Assembly: GCA_947631685.1 (NCBI GenBank)
Contig: CANRMI010000001.1
Span: 248,001 to 312,000 of the forward strand
Direction of reading: 5' to 3'
From: an uncultured Lachnospiraceae bacterium
GTDB taxonomy: Bacteria > Bacillota > Clostridia > Lachnospirales > Lachnospiraceae
Length of the DNA: 64,000 bases
This document shows, piece by piece, positions 53,301 through 61,263 of the stretch (positions are counted from its first letter, which is position 1; each line of letters begins with the position of its first letter). The position numbers were made by a program, and so were the translations under genes. Below the pieces are notes generated by a model. It saw only the letters and a program-made list of their open reading frames with translations. It had not been told where the DNA came from and ran no database searches.

Positions 53301-54997
53301 GGGCTTTTGCCAATACTTCTCAGTTGAATTCCGTTTACCTGCCGTCCCAGTACGCCCATGCCATTGAAAAAGAAGCGTTCCACAACAGCAATGTGCGTTA
53401 TGTGGAAGTCCCCAAGAGTGTAGCCATCATACAGCCTTCCGCGTTTAATACGCCGGAGCATCCCAGAACGGATGGGAGACAGCTGCAGATCGTGGAATTT
53501 TACTGCGAGGAAGGGACACCCGCAGAGTACTATGCCAATGAGTATGACAATATCATTGTCACCCATAAACCGGACTCCACGGAGTTTACCGTACAGTTCT
53601 GGTATCAGGATCCCGGAGACCATGAGGCTGCACCCGTACTTCTGACGGAAGAGAAGGTGCCCATAGGCGGGGATGCTGCGGCTCCCGAAGCTCCGGAGTT
53701 TGAGGGGTACCGTTTTGTCGGCTGGATGCCTGATTATCACAGCGTCAGCGCGGATCTGACAATTACGGCGCAGTATGAAAAGATAGATTCCGAGGAACTG
53801 AAATATACCGTCCGGTATATCAACTGGGACGACAGCATTTGGTATGAAGCCAGAGTGGCCAAGGGAGAAGACGCTCCCAATATTGTGCCGCCTTCCAGGG
53901 AAGGCTATGTGTTTACGGGCTGGAGACCGGCTCTGACGAACATCACTGCGGATGTGGATGTCTATGCTCAGTTTGAGAGAGCTATAAACAGCAGCGTCAG
54001 CGGCGGAAACGGTAACGGAAGCGGCAATGGAAACAATAATGGAAATAATAATGGCAATGGAAACAATAATGGCAATGGAAACACTGCGGCACCTCAGATG
54101 TACACGCTGACGGTCAGGAACGGCAGCGGCTCCGGCAGTTATGTAGCAGGCGCCACCGTTATCGTGGTAGCAAATGAACCTGCCAGCACCCAGGAATTTG
54201 ACAAGTGGACACAGGAAGGAACCGCGGACCTGAAAATGGCCAGCACGACGATCTCAGCGACCACACTGGTTATGCCCGCCGCCAACACCACAGTGACAGC
54301 TAACTATGTCAATAAACCCGCCACAAACAATAACAATAGCAACAATAACAATAACAACCATAACGGAGGCGGCAGCGGGAGCGGCACCACCTCAAAGCCC
54401 ATCGTGTCAGGAAACGGGGGCAGTACCACCGTTATCATCGACAAGAACGGGCTTTCCAATACGGGTGTGGTATCCGTGACGGTAAACGGTTCTTCCGATA
54501 ACTTTGTATTAAAAATTTCCGAGGATACCGCCGCGACGGAGGCGGCGCTGCGGGCGCTGACGACAGAATTTGGCAGCCTGGATAATATCAAGTATTTCCC
54601 GATGGATATTTCCCTCTATGATTCCACCGGGACTAGAAAGATCACGGATACTACGGGGTTGAAGATCACCATCACTCTGCCTTTGCCCGATTCCCTGATT
54701 ACCTATGCGGGAAATAACAGGATAGCGGGTGTGGTGGATGATAAGCTGGATAAGTTGTCCCCCAAATTCACGACCATTGACGGGGTTTCCTGCATCACCT
54801 TTACGGCGGAGCACTTCTCACCGTACGTGATGTACGTGAATACCGCCAATCTGGAATCCGTGGGAGTAGCGGACGATTCTCCCAGGACAGGAGATATTCA
54901 TCCCAAGTGGTTCGTAGCCATTGCTTTAGCCTGTATGTCAGTGATTCTGTTTGTAAAACGGGATAAAACAGGAAAGAAAGCAGCGATCCGGGCTTAA
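50315..54997 (+). CDS. Giant BspA-type LRR surface protein with SPRTGD sorting signal
   Basis: 1560 residues. Signal peptide at 1-42 (RRRVRKTLGAACLITSLLVAAIP...ASA). Many LRR_5/BspA repeats of the IGNYAFYNCSTLRTIKL type, first block about 265-425, later ones about 545-600, 770-900 and 950-1060. Two InlB-like beta repeats follow near 1090-1220 (VQFWYQDPG, YRFVGWMPDY, YVFTGWRPAL), then an Asn/Gly linker, a TVRNGSGSGSYVAGATV domain, and at the end SPRTGD (about 1522-1527), a hydrophobic helix and a basic tail. This is a wall-anchored protein, likely for adhesion. Its place behind srtB suggests it is that sortase's substrate. Confidence 0.9.
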   Translation: MAKNSGKKKNLRLRRRVRKTLGAACLITSLLVAAIPVPEASAAVAAEKKLTWETEVGKDSSTIPMIKQDCDTIYTTEDGMFQFAWVKASASSTQMIAVILGYNGGTLTGGNLVIPDTVDAYTKFSENEGTGTGYVAVGQNQKPLYYRAEIAYVQDTSGNNTGVIDEQNCKYLPCYANTRDQWFYTEAGVERPLTEFYYQDGDQYKPTQSSNEQWIRHITVAYIGNQYLEPTGETGVGAQQEWKIAEAVGSSVNTNPDKGIFANQGNITNLTVGPNLIGIGNYAFYNCSTLRTIKLGNGIEEIGHHAFAECQNMTSIDMEFNSRLNYISDYTFYNCRSLNSFTLPAQVTKIYDHAFDGCESLSSVYLNGEGQSGGGKTSLNALGHYVFSGCKALTDLVLPSSLTGLEENDQTNAVHLNNFAGCTNLKRIQVLNPSLHLMADTDPATEAYAFTVENFKAQVDPTFYFEAEDVSGTHEYTKENVLAFKYAGQDKYEIIMLEDAVEGGTGGKAKLTYQVNSANQLLYFNMDAPVSEVTIPSTIGPYGVSSIDHGSFGGGGGSCYLKKITIPATVTAINDDAFRGCHNLEHVIFQDASRITHIGTNAFATQLMEGNHQEGCKNKDFLDNTSDEFVAVPKLTFTGAVGDNIVPFNYAMNPNSNINQGAQQRTFITYYSGWPTNLEIRYVENGSGGAATLMDYPTYDELKAGSKYGQKDTGGSYVFPYMNPSYEKAAKEAIQHYEDVGQDVTKLTDYERQIVDAALNVSVPAGVKRITPGLFSGKTASQREDGTYQVSAVDGQKADEHIQTVTFADIAEFEPYSFTGCKKLNTINITGGEAVVDDYAFAWEYSSVSDGDPISNHESPLTSVVMSGGGSTVGDYAFANNYNLTNVQMSPTVSELGLRPFKDCPQLNDVNFSGGPYFTTERAIIYGLEDGAKSSIVECLESRGTIYGGQNGGASSSVSAEETADITSIAPEAFMDCEGIGLVDLRNSQVDTIPERAFANTSQLNSVYLPSQYAHAIEKEAFHNSNVRYVEVPKSVAIIQPSAFNTPEHPRTDGRQLQIVEFYCEEGTPAEYYANEYDNIIVTHKPDSTEFTVQFWYQDPGDHEAAPVLLTEEKVPIGGDAAAPEAPEFEGYRFVGWMPDYHSVSADLTITAQYEKIDSEELKYTVRYINWDDSIWYEARVAKGEDAPNIVPPSREGYVFTGWRPALTNITADVDVYAQFERAINSSVSGGNGNGSGNGNNNGNNNGNGNNNGNGNTAAPQMYTLTVRNGSGSGSYVAGATVIVVANEPASTQEFDKWTQEGTADLKMASTTISATTLVMPAANTTVTANYVNKPATNNNNSNNNNNNHNGGGSGSGTTSKPIVSGNGGSTTVIIDKNGLSNTGVVSVTVNGSSDNFVLKISEDTAATEAALRALTTEFGSLDNIKYFPMDISLYDSTGTRKITDTTGLKITITLPLPDSLITYAGNNRIAGVVDDKLDKLSPKFTTIDGVSCITFTAEHFSPYVMYVNTANLESVGVADDSPRTGDIHPKWFVAIALACMSVILFVKRDKTGKKAAIRA

Positions 54998-57954
54998 TGG
55001 GGAAAGGCGCGGGAAGGCGTATGAAGAAAACAGGCAGGCTTTCAAGGAAAACCGCCAGGTATTTTCTGAGCGCGCTGTTAATGGCAGCTGCCCTGGCGGT
55101 AACCCAGATACCGGCTTTGCCGCTGACCGCGGAAGAATCGGTATCTAAGGATTCGGAATTTCAGTTAAAAGGAACCATATTGATTCGTTATACAGGCACA
55201 GCGGAAACTGTGTCTGTTCCTGCTTCCGTCACCCAGATCGGGGCGGAGGCCTTTGCGGGCAACACTGCCATGAAGAAGCTGGAGTTTAAGGGCAGCGCGG
55301 TGGAGCAGATCGATTACCGGGCCTTTGCCGGCTGTACGGGACTGACGGAAGTAAAGCTGCCGGATTCCGTGGTACAGCTGGGCAACGGCGCCTTTGCGGA
55401 TTGTACGGCGCTAAAGAAGCTGACCTTGGGAGCAGGGCTCTCCCAGCTGGGGATAGGCGCCTTCTCAGGCTGCGCAGCATTGGAGTCTGTAACGGTAAGT
55501 GAGAAGAACACGGAATTTTCCGTAAACGATGGCTGTCTTTACAGCGGAGACAAGAGTAAGCTGTATCTGCTTTTTCCTGTCAGAAAGACGGAAACCTATA
55601 CTATGCCCTCTACGGTAACGGATATTGCGGAATACGCTTTCTGGGGAAATGAGACTGTAACGGGGATCACACTGAGCAACAATTTAAAGAGTATACCGGA
55701 CTACGCGTTCGCGAACTGCAGGGCCTTAGAGGGCATCACCATTCCCTATTCGGTCACATCCATTGGACTGAAGGCTTTTGCGGATTGCAGGGAACTGGAA
55801 AATGTTACCATTCCTTCTTCGGTACTGCAGATACACGATACCGCGTTTGACGGCTGCGGAAAACTCAATATCATTGCCGCGGAGAATACGCCGGCCTATG
55901 AATTTTATCAGGCCTGGAAGGAGAAAAATCCCGGGGAAAATACTGCTCCCCAGCCCAATGAGGACGCTCAGGGAACCTTGACTTCGGGACTGCTGGTAAC
56001 TACTGGGTATCTGCCCTTTGACAATTTAGTCAACCGTATCAATCAGATCGGCGCTCATCAGGGCGGCGATTCTTCGCAGGCGCCCTCCGGTAATGCGTCT
56101 GTGAATGGCGGCCAAGGAGAGGAACCGGCACCGGACGCGCCTTTGGGCAATGTGCTGGGAAGCACTTATGTAGTGGGCAATAGCGCTGTGATCATAGCGG
56201 ATGGCGGAGGGTTTCCGGTGGAAGGAGAGCTGTCTTCTGGTTTTGCGGGAGGTGCGGAAACTTCAGGCGGCCAGGGCTCGGTGAGCGGCAACGGCCAGCA
56301 GGGCATACAGCCGGGCGTACAGCAGGATGTACAGCTTGGTGTACATCCTGGGCAAATCGGCAGCCTGGAAACAGCGCCGGATTCTGGTAAGAATTATGAT
56401 ATTCCCAAAATGACTCTGGCAGGGGGCAAGATATTGGCGGATCTGGCTTATTACCAGAGCAGCGGCATGACCGGCTATACCTTTCCGGAGGGAATAGAGG
56501 AGATTGGAGAGTTTGCCTTTGCCAGAAGCAACCTGACTAGGGCGCAGATACCGGATGGGGTAGAAACCATTTCCTATGGCGCTTTTTATCACTGCGACTA
56601 TCTGAGCGAAGTAAGGATCCCTTCTTCCGTCACCTATATTGCGCCCAAGGCCTTTGAAAAATCCATGTGGCTGGAGACCTGGCTGCATGCTTCCGGAGAG
56701 GAATATCTGGTGGTAGGGGACGGAATCCTGCTGGCCTATCGGGGAGCGGGAGGCAGCTTGAGCCTGCCGGAAAAAGTAAAGACCATAGCGCCGGAGGCTT
56801 TTGCAGGGAATGACAGTATTGTTTCCGTATACCTGCCGGACTCTGTGCGGGACATCGGAGAGGGCGCTTTTGAAAACTGCGGCAATCTGGAAAAAGTGAC
56901 CGGAGGAGTCAACGTCGAAACCATTCGTGACAGGGCTTTCGCGGGCTGTCCGCTGGATTCCGCGCATGTGTTTGCAAATGTGAAGCAGCTGGGGCTGCAG
57001 TGCTTCGACTTTTCCCAGACGGTGAGCGGAGAATCCGAAAAAGTGGTGGTATTCGACATGGCCGGTGATTTTCCCCAGGCGGGGCATGAAGAGACGGCGG
57101 AGAGGCTTTCCAATGCGGCGGCCAGGGGCTATGTACTGGGAGATACAAAGATCGTGGTGGTAAATAAAAAGGTACAAGCCGCCCAGCTTGCGGAAATACC
57201 GCTCTTTGGAGACGGAAACGGTTTTAAGGGACTGATCGTGTATATCAGTTCCCGGGACAACGCGCAGGTGACCTGTCTGGCAGCTACCTATACCAGGGAG
57301 GAAATGCAGCAGGCATATCTGCCGGATTATGTGACGATCGACGGAAAAAGCTATGAGATCCTGGGCAAGGAGAATGCTGTTATTTTAAATGAAAATGCAG
57401 AAGAAAGGACGGAGGAAAGCGGTATTACGGTAGTCAACCGCGGCAGCGGACTGACCGGAAATATCACGGCTTCCCTTTCCGGCGGCGTGTCCGGGGCCTA
57501 TGAGCTGACCCTGATGGACGACGAAGAGGGTGAAAAAGCCATAAAGGAGGGCTATCAGGCAATCTACCGGGAAGAACTGCCTGCCAACGCGGTCTTTGCG
57601 GAAATGGAGCTGACGGAATGCGCTACCGGGGTGCCCATAACCAAAATGGGACAGCAGTACCTGCAGGTGACGGCAACGCTGCCTTCCGCATTAAACAGCG
57701 GCAGTCTGCGGATATTTACCGTGGACAGAAACGGACAGCTGGAAAATCTGGTTTATACCAGAAAGGGAGATACGGTGACCTTTGCGGCCAACCATCTTTC
57801 CCCTGTTGCTTTTTGCAGGGTGGGAAACGGGGTGGCCGGGAAATTGGATGCCTCGCCCGACACGGGAGATAAACAGGTGGAACCGGGATATATTCTGGCG
57901 GCAGGTTTAGCGGCTCTGGCAGTGGCGGTTTTGTTTATCAGAAAGAAGAGATGA
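54997..57954 (+). CDS. BspA-type LRR surface protein with SPDTGD sorting signal
   Basis: 985 residues. N-terminal signal peptide, LRR_5 blocks at about 50-290 (FAGCTGLTEVKLPDSV-like units) and 470-670, separated by a Gly/Gln/Ser-rich spacer with VQQDVQLGVHPGQ repeats, then a C-terminal domain and SPDTGD near 953-958, a hydrophobic helix and RKKR. It starts within the previous stop (TAATG); an in-frame ATG at 55,021 (MKKTGRLSRKTARYF) is also possible and begins a normal signal peptide. Second probable substrate of the locus sortase. Confidence 0.88.
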   Translation: MGKGAGRRMKKTGRLSRKTARYFLSALLMAAALAVTQIPALPLTAEESVSKDSEFQLKGTILIRYTGTAETVSVPASVTQIGAEAFAGNTAMKKLEFKGSAVEQIDYRAFAGCTGLTEVKLPDSVVQLGNGAFADCTALKKLTLGAGLSQLGIGAFSGCAALESVTVSEKNTEFSVNDGCLYSGDKSKLYLLFPVRKTETYTMPSTVTDIAEYAFWGNETVTGITLSNNLKSIPDYAFANCRALEGITIPYSVTSIGLKAFADCRELENVTIPSSVLQIHDTAFDGCGKLNIIAAENTPAYEFYQAWKEKNPGENTAPQPNEDAQGTLTSGLLVTTGYLPFDNLVNRINQIGAHQGGDSSQAPSGNASVNGGQGEEPAPDAPLGNVLGSTYVVGNSAVIIADGGGFPVEGELSSGFAGGAETSGGQGSVSGNGQQGIQPGVQQDVQLGVHPGQIGSLETAPDSGKNYDIPKMTLAGGKILADLAYYQSSGMTGYTFPEGIEEIGEFAFARSNLTRAQIPDGVETISYGAFYHCDYLSEVRIPSSVTYIAPKAFEKSMWLETWLHASGEEYLVVGDGILLAYRGAGGSLSLPEKVKTIAPEAFAGNDSIVSVYLPDSVRDIGEGAFENCGNLEKVTGGVNVETIRDRAFAGCPLDSAHVFANVKQLGLQCFDFSQTVSGESEKVVVFDMAGDFPQAGHEETAERLSNAAARGYVLGDTKIVVVNKKVQAAQLAEIPLFGDGNGFKGLIVYISSRDNAQVTCLAATYTREEMQQAYLPDYVTIDGKSYEILGKENAVILNENAEERTEESGITVVNRGSGLTGNITASLSGGVSGAYELTLMDDEEGEKAIKEGYQAIYREELPANAVFAEMELTECATGVPITKMGQQYLQVTATLPSALNSGSLRIFTVDRNGQLENLVYTRKGDTVTFAANHLSPVAFCRVGNGVAGKLDASPDTGDKQVEPGYILAAGLAALAVAVLFIRKKR

Positions 57955-57965
57955 TTCACTGTAGA

Positions 57966-58022
57966 AAAACTCCGGCATACAATAAATGGAAAAATTCTTT
58001 TCCATGGAAAAGCCGGAGTTTT
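57966..58022 (+). terminator. Hairpin between LRR and protease genes; may mask ribosome site
   Basis: AAAACTCCGGC (57,966-57,976) pairs perfectly with GCCGGAGTTTT (58,012-58,022), with an inner TGGAAAA/TTTTCCA stem. The 3' arm contains the GGAG that would serve the ATG at 58,026. It could terminate transcription, hide the ribosome site, or both. Confidence 0.65.
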
Positions 58023-58025
58023 GAT

Positions 58026-58931
58026 ATGTTTAGAGTACGCAGGCAGATAGGTGCCGGAGTCTGGAAAGCGGGAGAGGCAGATCCGGTTGTGGCGGTACTG
58101 GACACGGGGGTGGTGGAGCATCCCGATCTGCAGGGCCGCATTGTGGCGTTTCAGGATTTTCTGGAAAATCGTTCCCGGATTTATGACAACAGCGGACACG
58201 GGACACATGTCTGCGGGATCATCGGGGGAAACGGTTTCCTTTCCGCAGGCAGATACCGGGGAATGGCGCCTACCGTAAAGCTGGTGGTAGGAAAGGTTTT
58301 GGACCAAAAGGGAGACGGCACAGTGGATGCCATGATAGAGGGCATCGACTGGGTGGTGGCCAACCAGAGAGATTGGAACATCCGTATTTTGAATATATCC
58401 GTGGGAATAGGCAGGCTTATGAATGAGGAAAAGGAGGCCATGCTGAAGAGAAAACTGGAGCAGGCCTGGAAGAGGGGACTGCTGGTAGTATGCGCGGCGG
58501 GCAATAACGGACCGGCCTGCAATACCCTTTCCACCATCGGGAAAAGCAGGCTGCTCATAACGGTAGGATGCCATGACGGAGAGTATTTTAAGGACAGTGA
58601 CAGGCGCTGCGCTTCCTACTCTTCTAAGGGAGACAGATTTGCGACCGGTAAAAAACCGGACATTGTGGCGCCGGGAACGGAGATCATATCCTGTAACGGC
58701 GGCGTGAGCAAAGGGTTTGGCGGGTATCGCAACGCCTATATATCCAAAAGCGGAACCTCCATGGCAACGCCCATTGTTTCAGGAGCGCTGGCTCTTTTGC
58801 TGCAGAAGCATCCGGAATATGACAATGAGACGGCAAAACGCAAGCTTCTGGACACCGCGACCGATCTGGGAGAGCCCTGGTACCAGCAGGGCTGGGGAAT
58901 GGTGAATGTAAAGCGGCTCCTGGAAGGATGA
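58026..58931 (+). CDS. Subtilisin-like serine peptidase (S8)
   Basis: 301 residues forming a bare S8 catalytic domain: VAVLDTGV (D26), SGHGTHVCG (H58), AAGNNGP (oxyanion Asn) and SGTSMATPIVSGA (S245). No signal peptide or prodomain, so it is probably an intracellular or non-classically exported subtilase like ISP. The ATG at 58,026 is preferred over the one at 57,951, which overlaps the LRR stop by ATGA but would add 25 residues with no homology across the hairpin. It may process proteins of this surface locus, but that is inference. Confidence 0.85.
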   Translation: MFRVRRQIGAGVWKAGEADPVVAVLDTGVVEHPDLQGRIVAFQDFLENRSRIYDNSGHGTHVCGIIGGNGFLSAGRYRGMAPTVKLVVGKVLDQKGDGTVDAMIEGIDWVVANQRDWNIRILNISVGIGRLMNEEKEAMLKRKLEQAWKRGLLVVCAAGNNGPACNTLSTIGKSRLLITVGCHDGEYFKDSDRRCASYSSKGDRFATGKKPDIVAPGTEIISCNGGVSKGFGGYRNAYISKSGTSMATPIVSGALALLLQKHPEYDNETAKRKLLDTATDLGEPWYQQGWGMVNVKRLLEG

Positions 58932-58974
58932 GAGGTGCCGGATAATTCAGAGGCTGTCTTTTTTATCTTTCCTA

Positions 58975-59003
58975 TTGACATGTCTCGTATCATTGTATAC
59001 AAT
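58975..59003 (+). promoter_or_regulatory. Consensus promoter of the synthase-gntR-icd operon
   Basis: TTGACA (58,975-58,980), 17-bp spacer, TACAAT (58,998-59,003). Confidence 0.88.
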
Positions 59004-59009
59004 GATACG
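58986..59009 (+). promoter_or_regulatory. Perfect 24-bp palindrome, likely GntR operator
   Basis: Half-site CGTATCATTGTA (58,986-58,997) followed by its exact reverse complement (58,998-59,009). It covers part of the spacer and all of the -10 box, so a bound protein would block transcription. The TTGTATACAA centre resembles operators of GntR/FCD regulators, and one is encoded second in this operon. Confidence 0.8.
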
Positions 59010-59026
59010 GGTAAAGAGGTAATAGG

Positions 59027-60469
59027 ATGCAGTGCGGGAGAAAGCAAAGCACGGAAAGGCGGATCATGGACAGGGAAATGTTTCAAAACAGGCCGGTAAA
59101 CATGAATCACAAAAACAATCTTCTGGAGATCGAGGAGCATATGTATATATTGGACGATGTGGAAAAGCCCAATGTATTCAGAAATATGTTTCCGTATTCG
59201 GAGATTCCTAAAATTCCTTTTAACGACAGGATTGTGCCTCACAATATGCCTAAGGAGATTTGGATCACGGACACCACGTTTCGGGACGGTCAGCAATCCA
59301 GGGCTCCCTATACCACGGAGCAGATCGTTACGATCTATGATTATTTACATAGGCTGGGCGGCCCCAACGGTATGATAAGAGCCAGTGAGTTCTTCCTTTA
59401 CAGCAAAAAGGACAGGGACGCGGTATACAAATGCATGGAGAGGGGCTATGAATTTCCGGAGGTTACCAGCTGGATCAGGGCCAGCAAGGAAGATTTTAAG
59501 CTGGTAAAGGAAATCGGTATGAAGGAAACCGGTATTCTGGTGAGCTGCTCGGACTACCATATCTTCCTCAAGCTGAAAATGACAAGAAAGCAGGCCATGG
59601 AGCACTATCTGAGCGTGATCAAGGACTGTCTGGAGGAGGGAATCTCTCCCCGCTGCCATTTGGAAGATATTACCAGAGCGGATATTTACGGTTATGTGGT
59701 GCCTTTCTGTCTGGAACTGATGAAGCTGCAGGAGCAGTACAAGATTCCGGTGAAGGTAAGGGCCTGCGATACCATGGGGTACGGCGTCAACTACGCCGGT
59801 GCCGTAATCCCCAGAAGCGTACAGGGTATTATTTACGCCCTGCACACCCATGCGGGAGTGCCCCACGAAAATCTGGAATGGCATGGACACAACGATTTCT
59901 ATAAGGCGGTTTCCAATTCCACTACGGCGTGGCTGTACGGCTGCTCCGGGATCAACACTTCTTTGTTTGGGATCGGAGAGCGGACAGGCAATACCCCTTT
60001 GGAGGCTATGGTATTTGAATACGCCCAGTTAAGGGGCGACTTAAACGGTATGGACACCACGGTCATTACCGAACTGGCGGAATATTACGAAAAGGAGATC
60101 GGTTATCATATTCCGGAAAGAACTCCTTTTGTAGGGAAGAATTTTAACGTGACCAGAGCGGGGATCCATGCGGACGGTCTGTTAAAGAATGAAGAGATCT
60201 ACAATATATTCGACACGGAGAAATTTTTGAACAGACCTGTGCTGTGCGCGGTTTCCAATACTTCCGGTCTGGCCGGGATCGCCCATTGGATCAACACCTA
60301 CTACAAATTAAAGGACGGGCGGCAGGTGGATAAAAACTGCGATCTGGTAAAAGAGATCAAGAGCTGGGTAGACGCGGAATACGCAGGAGGGCGCGTAACG
60401 GTGCTGACAGACGGGGAACTGACAGAACAGATTGCCAAAGCCTGTGAAAAACTGCATATTTCACTCTAA
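59027..60469 (+). CDS. 2-isopropylmalate/homocitrate synthase family enzyme, possible Re-citrate synthase
   Basis: 480 residues. ITDTTFRDGQQSRAPYT is the DRE-TIM metallolyase motif, with RCHLEDITRADIY, LEWHGHNDFYKAVSN (metal-binding HxH) and GIGERTGNTPLEAM. No LeuA allosteric domain is seen at the C terminus. Such enzymes condense acetyl-CoA with a 2-oxo acid. Because isocitrate dehydrogenase is two genes on and no si-citrate synthase is seen, oxaloacetate is a likely acceptor: the Re-citrate synthase of Clostridium kluyveri belongs to this family. A homocitrate or isopropylmalate role cannot be excluded. ATG 59,027 follows AGAGG; ATG 59,066 is a second candidate. Confidence 0.75.
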   Translation: MQCGRKQSTERRIMDREMFQNRPVNMNHKNNLLEIEEHMYILDDVEKPNVFRNMFPYSEIPKIPFNDRIVPHNMPKEIWITDTTFRDGQQSRAPYTTEQIVTIYDYLHRLGGPNGMIRASEFFLYSKKDRDAVYKCMERGYEFPEVTSWIRASKEDFKLVKEIGMKETGILVSCSDYHIFLKLKMTRKQAMEHYLSVIKDCLEEGISPRCHLEDITRADIYGYVVPFCLELMKLQEQYKIPVKVRACDTMGYGVNYAGAVIPRSVQGIIYALHTHAGVPHENLEWHGHNDFYKAVSNSTTAWLYGCSGINTSLFGIGERTGNTPLEAMVFEYAQLRGDLNGMDTTVITELAEYYEKEIGYHIPERTPFVGKNFNVTRAGIHADGLLKNEEIYNIFDTEKFLNRPVLCAVSNTSGLAGIAHWINTYYKLKDGRQVDKNCDLVKEIKSWVDAEYAGGRVTVLTDGELTEQIAKACEKLHISL

Positions 60470-60489
60470 GCCGGCAGGGAGGAAGGATT

Positions 60490-61209
60490 GTGGGAAATTA
60501 TAATGTAAAAGAGGAAGTGACGGACAAGTACTCGCTGCGGGGCAGGGTTTTCCATAAGATCAGGGAAAATATCCTGAACGGTACCTACGAGGAGCACGAG
60601 GAACTAAAGGAAGTCACCATCGGGGAGGAACTGGGCGTCAGCCGGACACCGGTGCGGGAAGCTTTCCGGCAGCTGGAACTGGAGGGGCTGATCCGGATCA
60701 TCCCCAATAAAGGCGCTTATGTGACGGGGATCACGGAAAAGGATGTAAAGGATATTTACATGATCCGTTCGCTTTTGGAGGGGCTCTGCGCCAAGTGGGC
60801 CACGGAACATATCACAAAGGAACAGTTGGAGGAAATGGAAGAAAATGTGTATCTGGCCAGATTTTATGCCGAAAAAGGGCATATGGAACAGCTGGCCCAG
60901 CTGGATAACCGTTTCCATGAGATCATGTATGAAGCCTGCAATTCCAAAATGTTAGAACATCAGTTAAAGGATTTTCACGAGTATGTGTTGCGGGTTCGGA
61001 AAAAGACGCTGGCTACCGCCAGGGGCAATGCTTCCAATAAGGAGCACGAGCAGATCATGCTGGCAATCAAAGCCGGAGACGGGGAGCGGGCGCAGGAGCT
61101 GGCCCATATGCATATGATAAATGCCTATGAAAACATGGTGAAGAACGGGCTCCATGAAATTTACCGGAAAGAAAATCTGGAACTGGAACAGGAAAATTTA
61201 AAAAAATAA
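60490..61209 (+). CDS. GntR family regulator, FadR/FCD subfamily
   Basis: 239 residues, GTG start with GGGAGG (60,477-60,482) seven bases before. The N-terminal winged helix-turn-helix has LGVSRTPVREAFRQLELEGLIRIIPNKGAYV; the C-terminal FCD ligand-binding domain (MIRSLLEGLCAKWA, DNRFHEIMYEACNS, later HMHM) keeps the Asp/His metal-binding set. These proteins sense small organic acids. It lies between the synthase and icd genes and likely controls the operon through the palindrome at 58,986-59,009, with a carboxylate such as citrate as a plausible effector (inference). Confidence 0.88.
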   Translation: MGNYNVKEEVTDKYSLRGRVFHKIRENILNGTYEEHEELKEVTIGEELGVSRTPVREAFRQLELEGLIRIIPNKGAYVTGITEKDVKDIYMIRSLLEGLCAKWATEHITKEQLEEMEENVYLARFYAEKGHMEQLAQLDNRFHEIMYEACNSKMLEHQLKDFHEYVLRVRKKTLATARGNASNKEHEQIMLAIKAGDGERAQELAHMHMINAYENMVKNGLHEIYRKENLELEQENLKK

Positions 61210-61237
61210 ATATAGGAAAATTTGAAAAAATAAATAC
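61190..61237 (+). repeat. 24-bp imperfect tandem duplication at gntR end
   Basis: Two copies (61,190-61,213 and 61,214-61,237) differing at two bases. The first carries the gntR stop codon; the second duplicates its last codons and stop in the gap before icd. Confidence 0.75.
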
Positions 61238-61263
61238 AGGGAAGCCTGTGGAAAGAGGAGAAG

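Noticed and set aside
54001..54090. Asn/Gly-rich repeats in the giant LRR gene as a mobile repeat
   Set aside because: A short in-frame low-complexity linker, common in surface proteins.
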